Shown here piece after piece: positions 1 through 7,100 of a DNA stretch of 15,884 bases. The number at the start of each line of letters is the position of its first letter. Position 1 is the stretch's first letter. A model generated the notes under the pieces. The model saw only the letters and a program-made list of their open reading frames with translations, did not search any database and was not told the origin of the DNA. A program made the position numbers and the translations under genes. Origin of the DNA: Candidatus Bathyarchaeota archaeon (GTDB taxonomy: Archaea > Thermoproteota > Bathyarchaeia > 40CM-2-53-6 > RBG-13-38-9); assembly GCA_030671315.1 (NCBI GenBank), contig DAOUZW010000010.1, positions 1 through 15,884 on the forward strand, given 5' to 3'.

Positions 1-222
1 CATGAGTGATAAGCCGACAGTGAAGTATGGACCTCTGATTCTGTGCGGTAGTTTCATACTGCATATTTGTGTTAGGCAGCCTGAGTGAGTGCGCAGGTTA
101 CTGGATTTGAGTACACCTATCCATAAGATGAGGTATTCCTGTCAAACCGTCTTCTTATTAAGCAGGCTTGCACTGGCTAAGAAGTTAAAGACTTCAATGT
201 AAGTTAAGTTGAAGGTGAGAGA
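1..222. other. Stretch with no recognised gene
   Basis: Both strands were read. The longest open frame with an ATG runs from 2 to 88 on plus (28 codons, no family recognised, no visible ribosome site because the window starts there). No tRNA, 5S, SRP RNA or RNase P signature motif was seen. A small perfect stem, GAAGT/ACTTC with a 5-nt loop, sits at 181-195. The stretch may be the tail of something that starts left of the window, or an unrecognised RNA. Confidence 0.4.
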
Positions 223-300
223 TTGACTAATTCTGAAGATGACGATATTGATCAAGAGGATAATGATGATGATGACGATGACGCTTATGATAATGATTAA
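223..300 (+). CDS. Possible 25-residue, extremely acidic peptide
   Basis: This is an unrecognised mini-ORF starting at TTG 223 and ending at TAA 298-300. An archaeal-type ribosome site, GGTGAG at 214-219, sits 3 nt before the start, and an in-frame stop at 205-207 fixes the upstream limit. The product would be mostly Asp and Glu, with a run of six Asp at residues 15-20 and only a few other residues. No fold or motif can be named. It would be a disordered, strongly negative tail-like peptide, conceivably a binding partner of basic proteins, but nothing in the sequence proves translation. The alternative is a simple GAT/GAC trinucleotide repeat with a chance start. The opposite strand has a hydrophobic shadow frame only. 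Confidence 0.3.
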   Translation: MTNSEDDDIDQEDNDDDDDDAYDND

Positions 301-331
301 TTAGCAAGCACACGTTTTAACATAATTTGAG

Positions 332-343
332 AAGCGCGCGCTT
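332..343. repeat. 12-nt GC palindrome at the fibrillarin stop codon
   Basis: AAGCGCGCGCTT is perfectly self-complementary and touches the stop codon of the fibrillarin gene (stop at 343-345). It is a striking GC island in AT-rich sequence. With no spare loop bases it makes only a small hairpin in RNA, and no T tract follows on the minus strand, so a terminator role is unproven. Confidence 0.45.
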
Positions 344-1035
344 TAACGTCCTAATGTTATCATGGCATGATCCTTATCGAATGGCTCAAGCCTGATGACT
401 TCAGATACATGAAATCCGCAGTTTTCAAGTATTTTGATTTCCTTTTTGAAAATATCCGTTGGTCTTTGTGTAACATCAATACTTCTTGACTTGATAACAA
501 TGATTGCTCTTCCTTTTTCCTTAAGGTATACATCTGCATTATCTGAGAATAGGTTGGCTTGATTAGGCTGTGCCACATCAGAATATACTGAATCAACAAT
601 ACGAACAAGTAATCTATATTCGGCGGGTACCCTCGCATCTGCTAAGATCGGTCTAACATTAGAACGGTTTCTGCATACTTTCTCTATCAGATCTCGCATG
701 CTTCTTTGCGAGAACTCAACAGCGTAAACTTCACCTGTGTTTCCTGCTATATCGCTTACATGACTGACGGTAGTTCCAGATGCTGCTCCAAGATAGAGTA
801 TTCTTTCTCCTTGTTTAATCGGTAGCTCATGCAGTCCTTTTTTTATTGCAGCAGCTAATTTACTTCTGTACGGATCCCAGATCCTGTATTCGATATCATT
901 ATGCTGTACTAATTCTTCCCCATAAACACTTGTTCCAGGAACCATGTTTCTGGTTGCAAGTTTCTCTTGACCTCTTGTTTTCACGAGGAATACGTTTGGA
1001 AAAATATCATGTTCGTGAACCTCGACTTCTACCAT
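343..1035 (-). CDS. flpA: Fibrillarin-like rRNA/tRNA 2'-O-methyltransferase
   Basis: This is the catalytic subunit of box C/D small ribonucleoprotein particles. It transfers a methyl group from S-adenosylmethionine to the 2'-OH of guide-selected rRNA and tRNA nucleotides. The 230 residues match the usual archaeal length. A small N-terminal beta domain covers about residues 1-55, followed by the Rossmann methyltransferase fold. The SAM-binding loop is GAASGTT (83-89), and the DVAQPNQ motif lies at 153-159. The K-D-K-H tetrad known for the family is visible as K59, D153, K182 and H223. The ATG start lies inside the end of nop5 (29-nt overlap, different frame), with a GGTGA ribosome site about 9 nt upstream, so translation is probably coupled to nop5. 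Family assignment is firm. Confidence 0.97.
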   Translation of the reverse strand: MVEVEVHEHDIFPNVFLVKTRGQEKLATRNMVPGTSVYGEELVQHNDIEYRIWDPYRSKLAAAIKKGLHELPIKQGERILYLGAASGTTVSHVSDIAGNTGEVYAVEFSQRSMRDLIEKVCRNRSNVRPILADARVPAEYRLLVRIVDSVYSDVAQPNQANLFSDNADVYLKEKGRAIIVIKSRSIDVTQRPTDIFKKEIKILENCGFHVSEVIRLEPFDKDHAMITLGR

Positions 1036-2206
1036 ATCTCTTTTTCACCTTCGGTGCGGAAGGGTATTTTTTTTGGATTTCTAAAATTCTCTTTTCTATA
1101 TATTCCACTAGTTGGTCACCTATGAACTCACCGCCAAAAGAATCTATTCGGGCTGCTATCGAAAGCTTACTTGCCAGCACTCTTGCTATCTTTCCCCTTT
1201 GCCATTTGGGAGCAGTATGTAATGCTTGATGTTGGAAAATGATTCCATGTTTTGGTGGTCTTGAACCAGTTTTAAGAGATCTAAAGAGAGCTTTTTCTGC
1301 TCCCAATACTTGAAGTGTGCTAGAGGGCATCATAGCCAATCTTTCTAAGCTTCCAGCTATTGATATGATTCTGGCTGACATAAGTGGACCAAGGATTGCT
1401 GTTAAATTTGGAGCTATCTTTTTCATTAGTTCTTCGAGAAATTCTTCAGTTGCATTTCTGAGCTTAAAAAGTTGGATGGTATTTTTTGAGAGACTTTGAA
1501 GCGTTTCCAAATCGCTTGAATTAGCAGAATACCCGATCGAATTCTCAGCTTTTTCAGATATCAACTTAACTTTTTGTTCGGGTATTCCTTCAGATTCAAG
1601 TTTGTCAATCTTATAATTTTCTCTATCTCCCAAGTCAGATACTAGTCTGGCATATGTTTCATGTTTATCTACCAGTTTTTCTAGTTCTGGAAAGTGTAAT
1701 CCGTACCATTCGCGAACTCTGCCAGAAAAAAGGTTTAACGTCTTATCTAGATCATCGAGGGTCCGAATTGCTTGAATTGCATGTAGATCTTTCTTCTGGG
1801 TCTCAGATGTTATGGCTTCTTCTGCTATTGCAAGAGTGACCTTGCTTGTGAAATCCTGAAAATCCTGACGATCGCTAAATCTTCCCAGTTTAACTGTAGT
1901 TACATCCAATTTTTCTCTAAATTTCTGAATTACACTTGACTCATTGAATTCTTTGCAATTGAAATCTTTAATCTTTGATATTTTAGAAGCCAGAATTCTA
2001 TCTTCGATAAGCAGTTCATCATAATTATTCTTCTGGAGTTCTTTGAGAAGTTGAGAAAGCTCTGGTACAATTTCCCCTTTTCGAAGTTGGCGATATCTAT
2101 CTGCAGCCTTCTTAGGATCCTTTGAGAAAAATTTTCGTTCGATAATGCTTCCTTTAGAGTTAAGCGCAAATATTCCAACAGTCGTAATTACCAATGTAGA
2201 TTTCAA
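1007..2206 (-). CDS. nop5: Box C/D RNP core protein Nop5 (Nop56/58 family)
   Basis: This is the scaffold of the archaeal box C/D methylation particle. It binds the L7Ae-guide RNA kink-turn through its Nop domain and holds fibrillarin through its N-terminal domain. The 399 residues show a fibrillarin-binding N-terminal region (about 1-115), a helical, probably coiled-coil dimerisation part (about 120-235) and a Nop domain (about 255-370). The Nop domain contains the diagnostic stretches NLTAILGPLMSARI and GAEKALFRSL (about 300-309). The C terminus is a short Lys/Arg-rich tail, as usual in archaea. The start is TTG at 2204-2206: no in-frame ATG lies near the conserved N terminus, and GGAGCTGAT lies just upstream. 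It is the first gene of the nop5-fibrillarin unit. Confidence 0.96.
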   Translation of the reverse strand: MKSTLVITTVGIFALNSKGSIIERKFFSKDPKKAADRYRQLRKGEIVPELSQLLKELQKNNYDELLIEDRILASKISKIKDFNCKEFNESSVIQKFREKLDVTTVKLGRFSDRQDFQDFTSKVTLAIAEEAITSETQKKDLHAIQAIRTLDDLDKTLNLFSGRVREWYGLHFPELEKLVDKHETYARLVSDLGDRENYKIDKLESEGIPEQKVKLISEKAENSIGYSANSSDLETLQSLSKNTIQLFKLRNATEEFLEELMKKIAPNLTAILGPLMSARIISIAGSLERLAMMPSSTLQVLGAEKALFRSLKTGSRPPKHGIIFQHQALHTAPKWQRGKIARVLASKLSIAARIDSFGGEFIGDQLVEYIEKRILEIQKKYPSAPKVKKRYGRSRGSRT

Positions 2207-2225
2207 CTTATCAGCTCCATGTCTC

Positions 2226-2237
2226 TATATATACATA
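2226..2237 (-). promoter_or_regulatory. TATA box of nop5-fibrillarin
   Basis: On the minus strand the sequence reads GTATATATAGA. Its centre is about 26 nt from the TTG start of nop5, so transcription would start at or very near the start codon, giving a very short or absent leader. A Shine-Dalgarno-like GGAG lies between the box and the start codon, which argues for a start site a little further upstream. The box itself is one of the clearest in the window. Confidence 0.6.
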
Positions 2238-2355
2238 GGACATAATTGAAACATAATTTTAGCAGAATCAATAAACCTTTTCTGTTGATTCTCCCACAAT
2301 CATTTAATCTAAAAAAGAGCAATAAGCACTCTAATATTTCAAAGAGGATCATTGA

Positions 2356-3276
2356 TTGGATTCAGCAAAGATCAATATATCAAGTCAAATAGGTAAATTG
2401 GAACTTAAAAATCCATTCATCTTGGCTTCAGGCACTCTAGGAATCTCTGGAACGATGTTAAAGTACATCGCACAAGAGGGAGCAGGCGCTGTCATAACCA
2501 AATCTTTTGGCCTAAAAGCAAGAGAAGGATATCCAGGGCCTGTAATGACTGAGGTTACCGGCGGGTTCCTGAATTCTATGGGACTGCCAAATCCAGGAGC
2601 TGAAGCTATGAAAAATGAAATCCAAGAAGCCAAGAAAAGTGGAATACCTGTCATCGCAAGCATTTTCGGTTTTAATGAGGACGAATATGCGCAGGCTGCT
2701 TCATACGCTGACAAAGCTAACGTAGACGCGTTGGAGTTGAATGTCTCATGTCCACATGTAGAACAGGTTGGGGTCGAGATCGGTTTAGATCCTGAGCTGT
2801 TGAAAAAAGTAACAAGAGCTGTGAAAAAAAGTTTTCAGGGCCCAATTATAGTAAAATTATCCCCCAACGCTCCAGATGTTGTTGAGATAGCAGAGGCGGC
2901 AGCTAATGCAGGCGCTAACGCCCTTACAGTTACTAACACGATGAAGGCTATGGCTATCGATATTGAAACAAGGAGACCAATACTTGGAGGAAAGTTCGGA
3001 GGGCTATCAGGACCTGCCCTAAAACCAATCGCGTTAAGATGCGTTTACCAAATTTATGAAAAAATTGCGTTGCCGATAATTGGCTGTGGAGGAATAACAT
3101 GTTGCAGAGATGTTATTGAATTTCTTCTGGCAGGTGCTTCAGCTGTACAGATTGGTACTGCAATCGTCTATAATGATATTGGAGTATTCAAAGAATTAAC
3201 CGAGGACCTAATACGTTACATGTCTAAACATAATAACCAGAAACTTGAGGAGATAATTGGAACTGCTCATGTATGA
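2356..3276 (+). CDS. pyrD: Dihydroorotate dehydrogenase, class 1B type catalytic subunit
   Basis: This FMN enzyme oxidises dihydroorotate to orotate in pyrimidine synthesis, in the cytosol. The 306 residues form one TIM barrel with the family's landmarks in order: N-terminal SGTLG (25-29), phosphate/orotate-contacting Lys in TKS (K49), NSMGLPNPG (73-81), NVSCPH with the catalytic Cys132, VKLSPN (166-171), TVTNT (191-195) and the FMN-phosphate loop GCGGI (243-247). A catalytic Cys rather than Ser indicates class 1. Similarity to the NAD-linked 1B type is clear, but the PyrK iron-sulfur partner is not adjacent. The start is TTG at 2356, directly after an in-frame stop (2353-2355), with AGAGGATC upstream. 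The next Met is residue 34, inside the conserved barrel, so TTG is required. Confidence 0.95.
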   Translation: MDSAKINISSQIGKLELKNPFILASGTLGISGTMLKYIAQEGAGAVITKSFGLKAREGYPGPVMTEVTGGFLNSMGLPNPGAEAMKNEIQEAKKSGIPVIASIFGFNEDEYAQAASYADKANVDALELNVSCPHVEQVGVEIGLDPELLKKVTRAVKKSFQGPIIVKLSPNAPDVVEIAEAAANAGANALTVTNTMKAMAIDIETRRPILGGKFGGLSGPALKPIALRCVYQIYEKIALPIIGCGGITCCRDVIEFLLAGASAVQIGTAIVYNDIGVFKELTEDLIRYMSKHNNQKLEEIIGTAHV

Positions 3277-3298
3277 AAGCTAGCTTAAATCATTCTTG

Positions 3299-3309
3299 CG
3301 ACATTGTCG
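3299..3309 (+). terminator. Short inverted repeat 22 nt after pyrD
   Basis: CGACA-T-TGTCG is a perfect 5-bp inverted repeat around one base. It lies just past the pyrD stop and is a candidate 3'-end signal. There is no T tract, and a 5-bp repeat can occur by chance. Confidence 0.25.
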
Positions 3310-3365
3310 AATATTAAACATCAATTATAGAGTGCTCGAGTAACAAAATATTACAAATCCGAATG

Positions 3366-3374
3366 GCTTATATC
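3366..3374 (+). promoter_or_regulatory. TATA box of the subunit I gene
   Basis: GCTTATATC is centred near 3370, in the 136-nt gap after pyrD. It predicts a transcription start near 3396, which is 17 nt before the TTG at 3413 and 32 nt before the alternative TTG at 3428. It indicates that the ATP synthase gene is transcribed separately from pyrD. Confidence 0.5.
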
Positions 3375-3412
3375 AAATATTATTTCAAACTAAGCCAAAA
3401 TCAAATTTTAAG

Positions 3413-5182
3413 TTGGTAGCCTATAACTTGCTCAAAACCCAGTCTATGACCAAAGCAAGAACCTACTTTCACGAAGAGTATGCAGATAAAGTATTAATTA
3501 AAATCATCGAGGCTGGGATATTACATCTAACAAATTCAATGGAGACCTTTAGGAGTTTTGAACCTCAAGTAAGGTCGGTTGAACCATCAGATAAGCTATT
3601 TAGAGTCACTTCGATAATCTCGCGGCTTTCAGAATTTTTATCACACATCAATCTAAACGACTTTACCTCTCCAACATCTGAAATCAAAGTATTGAGAGAG
3701 GAAGAGATTGACACCATTGACAGCGAGCTCAGAGAAGTTGAAGAAACCTATTCGTCCATGGGAGAAGATCTCGAAGAATATGAGCGAAAGAAAAGACTTT
3801 CAGACATTTCCAAAAAATATGGAGAGCGAATTGTTCATTGGAACCATCAACTAAAATTGACACGATTAGTTGAAGAGGCTAAATCCAAAGCTGCCAGAAC
3901 AAATAAGACCCTAATAATAGAAGGATGGATTCCAACCAATAAAAGAAAAGAATTCACCGAAGCTGTTGAAAAAGGAGCAGAAGGATATTCGGCAACCCTA
4001 TTTATGGATCCAGTTAACGAAGCTACAAAAAAATGTAAAATGGATGAAATGCAAAGTAACGAGGCCGAACATGGACCTGATCGATATCCTCACGCGTCTG
4101 AATGCTTTGAGACACCACCAAGCATGATAAAGAATCCAAAAATAGCTTATGTTTATGAAAAAATCGTTACAGGTTTTGGTCTGCCCAATTACTACGAAGT
4201 AGATCCAACTATCTTTATGACAATATCATTCCCAGTAATCTTTGGATTAATGTTTGGAGATGTTGGCCATGGGCTTCTTCTTCTTTTTTTCAGTGTTCTC
4301 CTTTATTTCATCAATAAAAAAGGTGTTGAGACTTCTGAACTCTTCGAGTACATGCTAAAGGGGGCTCCTCTACTAATAATGTGCTCCATAGCGGCAATAT
4401 TTTTTGGATTCTTATATGGCGAACTTTTTGGCTCAGAACTATACTTTCACATTCTTGATCACAATATTCATGAAATATTTGGACTGAGCATTCTAGCAAT
4501 AGTTGAAGGTTCTTCACATGCCCTTGAAAGTGTGTTGTCAGAAATTGCCGGCTTTTCTATACCAGTTCCATTCCCTTTTAGTCCATTCGAAAATCCGATG
4601 CTCCTGCTGCTAATCTCATTGTATGTAGCTATTATTCAGATTACTTTCGGACTTATTCTTGGACTGATCAATGAACTTCGAAAAGGTAATATCAGGGAGG
4701 CAATTCTTGGACCCGGTCTTTGGCTTTGGTTTTACTCAAGTTGTGCTTATTTATTTCTTAGATATAAATCAGAATTACTAACTGTAGTTTTTCAGCGTGC
4801 AGACATTCTTGGTATCTACATTATTTTACCAGCACTCGTTATGATAATAGCCAGAACTGCAGTTCATGGAATGGATGGTTTCGGGCATGCTCTCGAATCT
4901 TTAATCTCCTCACTTTCAAATTCAATTTCATATGCTAGAATATTGGCATTGGCACTGACGCATGGAGCTTTCAGTAAGCTTCTCTTAATGTTCCTCGAAC
5001 TTGAGGGCACAGCAATGGCAATAGTCGGCTTCATAATGTGGGCGTTCTTCACATTTCTTTTAATTATCTGCTTTGAAGGACTATTATCCTTCATACAAAC
5101 TCTCAGGCTTCACTGGGTAGAATGGTTTTTGAAATTCTATTCAGGTGATGGATATGAGTATAAACCCTTAGCGATCAAATAG
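3413..5182 (+). CDS. atpI: A-type ATP synthase subunit I (a subunit, ion half-channels)
   Basis: This is the large membrane subunit that carries the ion path next to the rotating K ring and joins it to the peripheral stalk. The N-terminal half (to about 265) is soluble and rich in charged helices. The C-terminal half holds about seven or eight membrane segments. It contains the hallmark MFGDVGHG (280-287) and the stretch SISYARILALAL with the essential Arg509 facing the ring. At 589 residues it is on the short side for archaeal subunit I. The TTG at 3413 has no good ribosome site. A second in-frame TTG at 3428 gives an N terminus beginning MLKTQSM, preceded by GGTAG, and fits family starts equally well; ATG 3446 is less likely. 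The gene converges with atpK. Confidence 0.93.
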   Translation: MVAYNLLKTQSMTKARTYFHEEYADKVLIKIIEAGILHLTNSMETFRSFEPQVRSVEPSDKLFRVTSIISRLSEFLSHINLNDFTSPTSEIKVLREEEIDTIDSELREVEETYSSMGEDLEEYERKKRLSDISKKYGERIVHWNHQLKLTRLVEEAKSKAARTNKTLIIEGWIPTNKRKEFTEAVEKGAEGYSATLFMDPVNEATKKCKMDEMQSNEAEHGPDRYPHASECFETPPSMIKNPKIAYVYEKIVTGFGLPNYYEVDPTIFMTISFPVIFGLMFGDVGHGLLLLFFSVLLYFINKKGVETSELFEYMLKGAPLLIMCSIAAIFFGFLYGELFGSELYFHILDHNIHEIFGLSILAIVEGSSHALESVLSEIAGFSIPVPFPFSPFENPMLLLLISLYVAIIQITFGLILGLINELRKGNIREAILGPGLWLWFYSSCAYLFLRYKSELLTVVFQRADILGIYIILPALVMIIARTAVHGMDGFGHALESLISSLSNSISYARILALALTHGAFSKLLLMFLELEGTAMAIVGFIMWAFFTFLLIICFEGLLSFIQTLRLHWVEWFLKFYSGDGYEYKPLAIK

Positions 5183-5209
5183 CTTAGAATCCAACGTTGA
5201 TTGTCAGAA

Positions 5210-5222
5210 TGTATCTTATACA
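5210..5222. terminator. Small hairpin shared by convergent atpI and atpK
   Basis: TGTAT-CTT-ATACA is a perfect 5-bp stem in the 57-nt gap between the two converging stop codons. It is 27 nt after the atpI stop and 17 nt after the atpK stop, so it could end transcripts from both sides. No T tract follows on either strand. Confidence 0.3.
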
Positions 5223-5239
5223 CTGAAAGCCAATGTGCC

Positions 5240-5554
5240 TTAAGTCATCATAATCATAAAGGCTATGACTAGTCCATAAATTGCGATAGCTTCTATGAAC
5301 ACAATATAAATTAACGATTTGCTGAAAGTTTCAGGTTTCTCTGCCATAGCACCAATTGCTGCTGCGCTTGCAGTACCCATGCCTACTCCTGCTCCCAAGC
5401 CGGCTAGACCTATTGCCAATCCTGCGCCAATCAGTTTATACCCTGCTGCTGCGGTAGCTTCATCTTCCTCAGCTTGAGCATAAACGAAACCTGTCACTAG
5501 CATAGCGATTCCAATTACTAAGAAGAATAGAGTTAATGTCTTGTGAATTCTCAT
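5240..5554 (-). CDS. atpK: A-type ATP synthase subunit K (c-ring proteolipid)
   Basis: This is the ion-carrying rotor subunit; multiple copies form the membrane ring. The 104 residues comprise a hydrophobic, signal-peptide-like N terminus (about 6-27, ending VYAQA), an acidic spacer, and two membrane helices. Helix 1 is the Gly-rich stretch GLAGLGAGVGMG (about 49-60). Helix 2 carries the ion-binding carboxylate Glu88 in FIEAIAIYGL. The residue after Glu88 is Ala, and Met replaces the Gln common in helix 1 of sodium-type rings, so proton use is favoured, but this is inference. The ATG at 5552-5554 has a strong GAGGAG ribosome site at 5561-5566. The gene follows atpC after 85 nt but has its own TATA box. 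Confidence 0.95.
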   Translation of the reverse strand: MRIHKTLTLFFLVIGIAMLVTGFVYAQAEEDEATAAAGYKLIGAGLAIGLAGLGAGVGMGTASAAAIGAMAEKPETFSKSLIYIVFIEAIAIYGLVIAFMIMMT

Positions 5555-5608
5555 TAGTAACTCCTCGAATTGCAGGCAGTAGATTCTTCTTCTCTTTAAT
5601 AACTATTG

Positions 5609-5618
5609 CCTATATGTG
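5609..5618 (-). promoter_or_regulatory. TATA box of atpK
   Basis: On the minus strand the sequence reads CACATATAGG, centred near 5613. It predicts a start about 33 nt upstream of the atpK ATG, enough to include its ribosome site. A private promoter for the rotor subunit would fit its need for many copies per complex. Confidence 0.5.
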
Positions 5619-5639
5619 CTAGGGCAATAATTATTTTGA

Positions 5640-6716
5640 TTATTCGCTGTTCCATCTAGGAATAGATAACAGTAGACGGTGTAATATGTTCTCTTGGATA
5701 CTTTCTCTTTTACCCATAATTATTGTACGAACATCCATGGCTTCAAAGAATTTCAAATAGAGAAATGCGATGATTGGTCCAACACCAAAAGGGTAGCCTA
5801 AAAAGGTCTTGGAACATCTTTCTACTAACAATCTTTTCAGCGTAATTTCTAGAGGAAGTAAGGTTTGTTTATTTTCGCATTCAGTTATGACTTTCGAAAT
5901 GGGTTCTCCATATTGGCCTACTGACAAAGCATGCATTGATTCGTTAGTAGTCGAAGCTTCAAGAGCGGTATCAAACTCTTTATTCAATTTATAATGTATG
6001 GGAACAACTAATTCGCTAAGAGTTGAAAAGCTCATTCCAAAGTTTTTGCCTCTTAACATCAGATTAATATTTGTAATGTCAATCTCAGTTCCAACAATAT
6101 CGCGGGTAGCGTCTTTATCTAAATTCTCAAGTCTTGTCACAATGTTCCATAAAGCATCCAAATAGAATTTGTCGCCAAGCATTTCAACAGGGAGTGTAGA
6201 AGTCTTCTCTTCGCATTCCGGAAGTACTTTAATAGCTATTTCTCTAATTTTCGAATCAGGAATATCTGAAAATAGTTGATGAAGATCTTTGCTTTTTAAA
6301 AGGTCCAGAATGTATTCAGATGTGTATCTTCCTATCGGGATTATGAGTTGAGCTGATTCTTCTGGTGGAGCTTGAGAAACAACGAATCTCATAACCATTT
6401 TCAAACAGGAAAATTCATGTCTTTTTAAAATTATTTCAAAAATTTGATTTGCTTCGTCAGTAGTTTTCATGTTGATCAATTCTTGAAGGATACGATAGTA
6501 ATCTTGGAAGATTGTTGAATCTAACGTAATGAGATCAAATTGTTTTCCTGAATGCTCGAAAAGATAGTTCGAATATGATGTATCTGCGAGAAGACGAATT
6601 ACATCATGTTCATCTTTAGCCTTTAGAAGGGTTTCATAAAGGTCGGCGCTAAGCAGCCGTGATCGTAAAGCCCTGATATAAGTAGTCGAATATGCGTATT
6701 GATCAGCTCTTGGCAT
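5640..6716 (-). CDS. atpC: A-type ATP synthase subunit C (central-stalk to membrane-ring connector)
   Basis: This is the AC39/Vma6-family subunit that docks the central stalk on the proteolipid ring. The 358 residues are the family's usual length and almost all helical. Features seen: an N-terminal helix with IRALRSRLLS (about 14-23), DTSYSNYLFE (about 45-54), a middle EIDITNINLMLRGK stretch typical of the family, and the C-terminal GYPFGVGPIIAFLYLKFFEA segment. The start is ATG 6714-6716 with only a weak GATGG-type ribosome site. It is transcribed away from the AtpZ-like gene and toward atpK. This copy is much more canonical than the second one at 7101-8114 and is the likely ATP synthase component. 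Confidence 0.9.
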   Translation of the reverse strand: MPRADQYAYSTTYIRALRSRLLSADLYETLLKAKDEHDVIRLLADTSYSNYLFEHSGKQFDLITLDSTIFQDYYRILQELINMKTTDEANQIFEIILKRHEFSCLKMVMRFVVSQAPPEESAQLIIPIGRYTSEYILDLLKSKDLHQLFSDIPDSKIREIAIKVLPECEEKTSTLPVEMLGDKFYLDALWNIVTRLENLDKDATRDIVGTEIDITNINLMLRGKNFGMSFSTLSELVVPIHYKLNKEFDTALEASTTNESMHALSVGQYGEPISKVITECENKQTLLPLEITLKRLLVERCSKTFLGYPFGVGPIIAFLYLKFFEAMDVRTIIMGKRESIQENILHRLLLSIPRWNSE

Positions 6717-6820
6717 GGTTTACCATCTATCTTAGATTGTCATATGGATTACAATAGGCTGTATGAGTGATGGCTTTCAATATCTTAAATCTTGCCAACA
6801 AATTAAGAAGCCTTGAGGAA

Positions 6821-6830
6821 AAATAAATAG
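6821..6830 (+). promoter_or_regulatory. Likely TATA box of the AtpZ-like/second subunit C operon
   Basis: AAATAAATAG lies in the 144-nt divergent gap after atpC. Its centre predicts a transcription start near 6852, leaving under ten bases of leader before the ATG at 6861. No ribosome site is visible there, consistent with a near-leaderless message. Confidence 0.4.
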
Positions 6831-6860
6831 TATAGATAAAGAAGATTTCAAAGCAAGTAG

Positions 6861-7094
6861 ATGTGGAGAATAAAATTGTATAAACAAAGTATGGGTAAGG
6901 CCTACTGGTATCTTGGAATTACCGCTACTATACCTATCATGGCTTTTGCTGGGTACATTATTGGTAAGTATTATGACCAAGAACTGATGGGTGCATTGAT
7001 CGGGACCTTGCTCGGGACTTTCCTTGTCTGGATTGACATGCTAAAACTCAGTGGGTTAATTGGAGCAAAGAAAAGGAAAAATGCTGGAAAATGA
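6861..7094 (+). CDS. Small two-helix membrane protein resembling AtpZ/AtpI
   Basis: This 77-residue protein has two predicted membrane helices (about 17-35 and 42-63). The pattern matches the AtpZ/AtpI family known from bacterial F-type ATP synthase operons: a first helix ending in GYIIGKYYD, a short turn, then a Gly-rich second helix GALIGTLLGTFLVWIDMLKL, and a Lys/Arg-rich tail. In bacteria the family helps ATP synthase assembly or cation transport. Here it lies among A-type ATPase genes and 6 nt upstream of a second subunit C gene, suggesting an assembly role for that complex. This is inference from pattern and context. ATG 6891 (MGKAYWY) is an alternative start. Confidence 0.6.
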   Translation: MWRIKLYKQSMGKAYWYLGITATIPIMAFAGYIIGKYYDQELMGALIGTLLGTFLVWIDMLKLSGLIGAKKRKNAGK

Positions 7095-7100
7095 ATTTCC

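Noticed and set aside
145..300. Hydrophobic open frame on the minus strand opposite the acidic mini-ORF
   Set aside because: It is the antisense shadow of the GAT/GAC repeat (Ile/Val runs), a stop precedes it, and there is no good start or ribosome site.
846..1229. Plus-strand frame of 127 codons opposite fibrillarin and nop5
   Set aside because: It lies wholly antisense to two firmly identified, overlapping genes and shows no protein family features.
2325..3336. 9-bp inverted repeat flanking pyrD (AGCACTCTA at 2325-2333 and TAGAGTGCT at 3328-3336)
   Set aside because: It is short, about 1 kb apart, with no target-site duplication, transposase or att-like context. A 9-mer match is expected by chance in a window this size.
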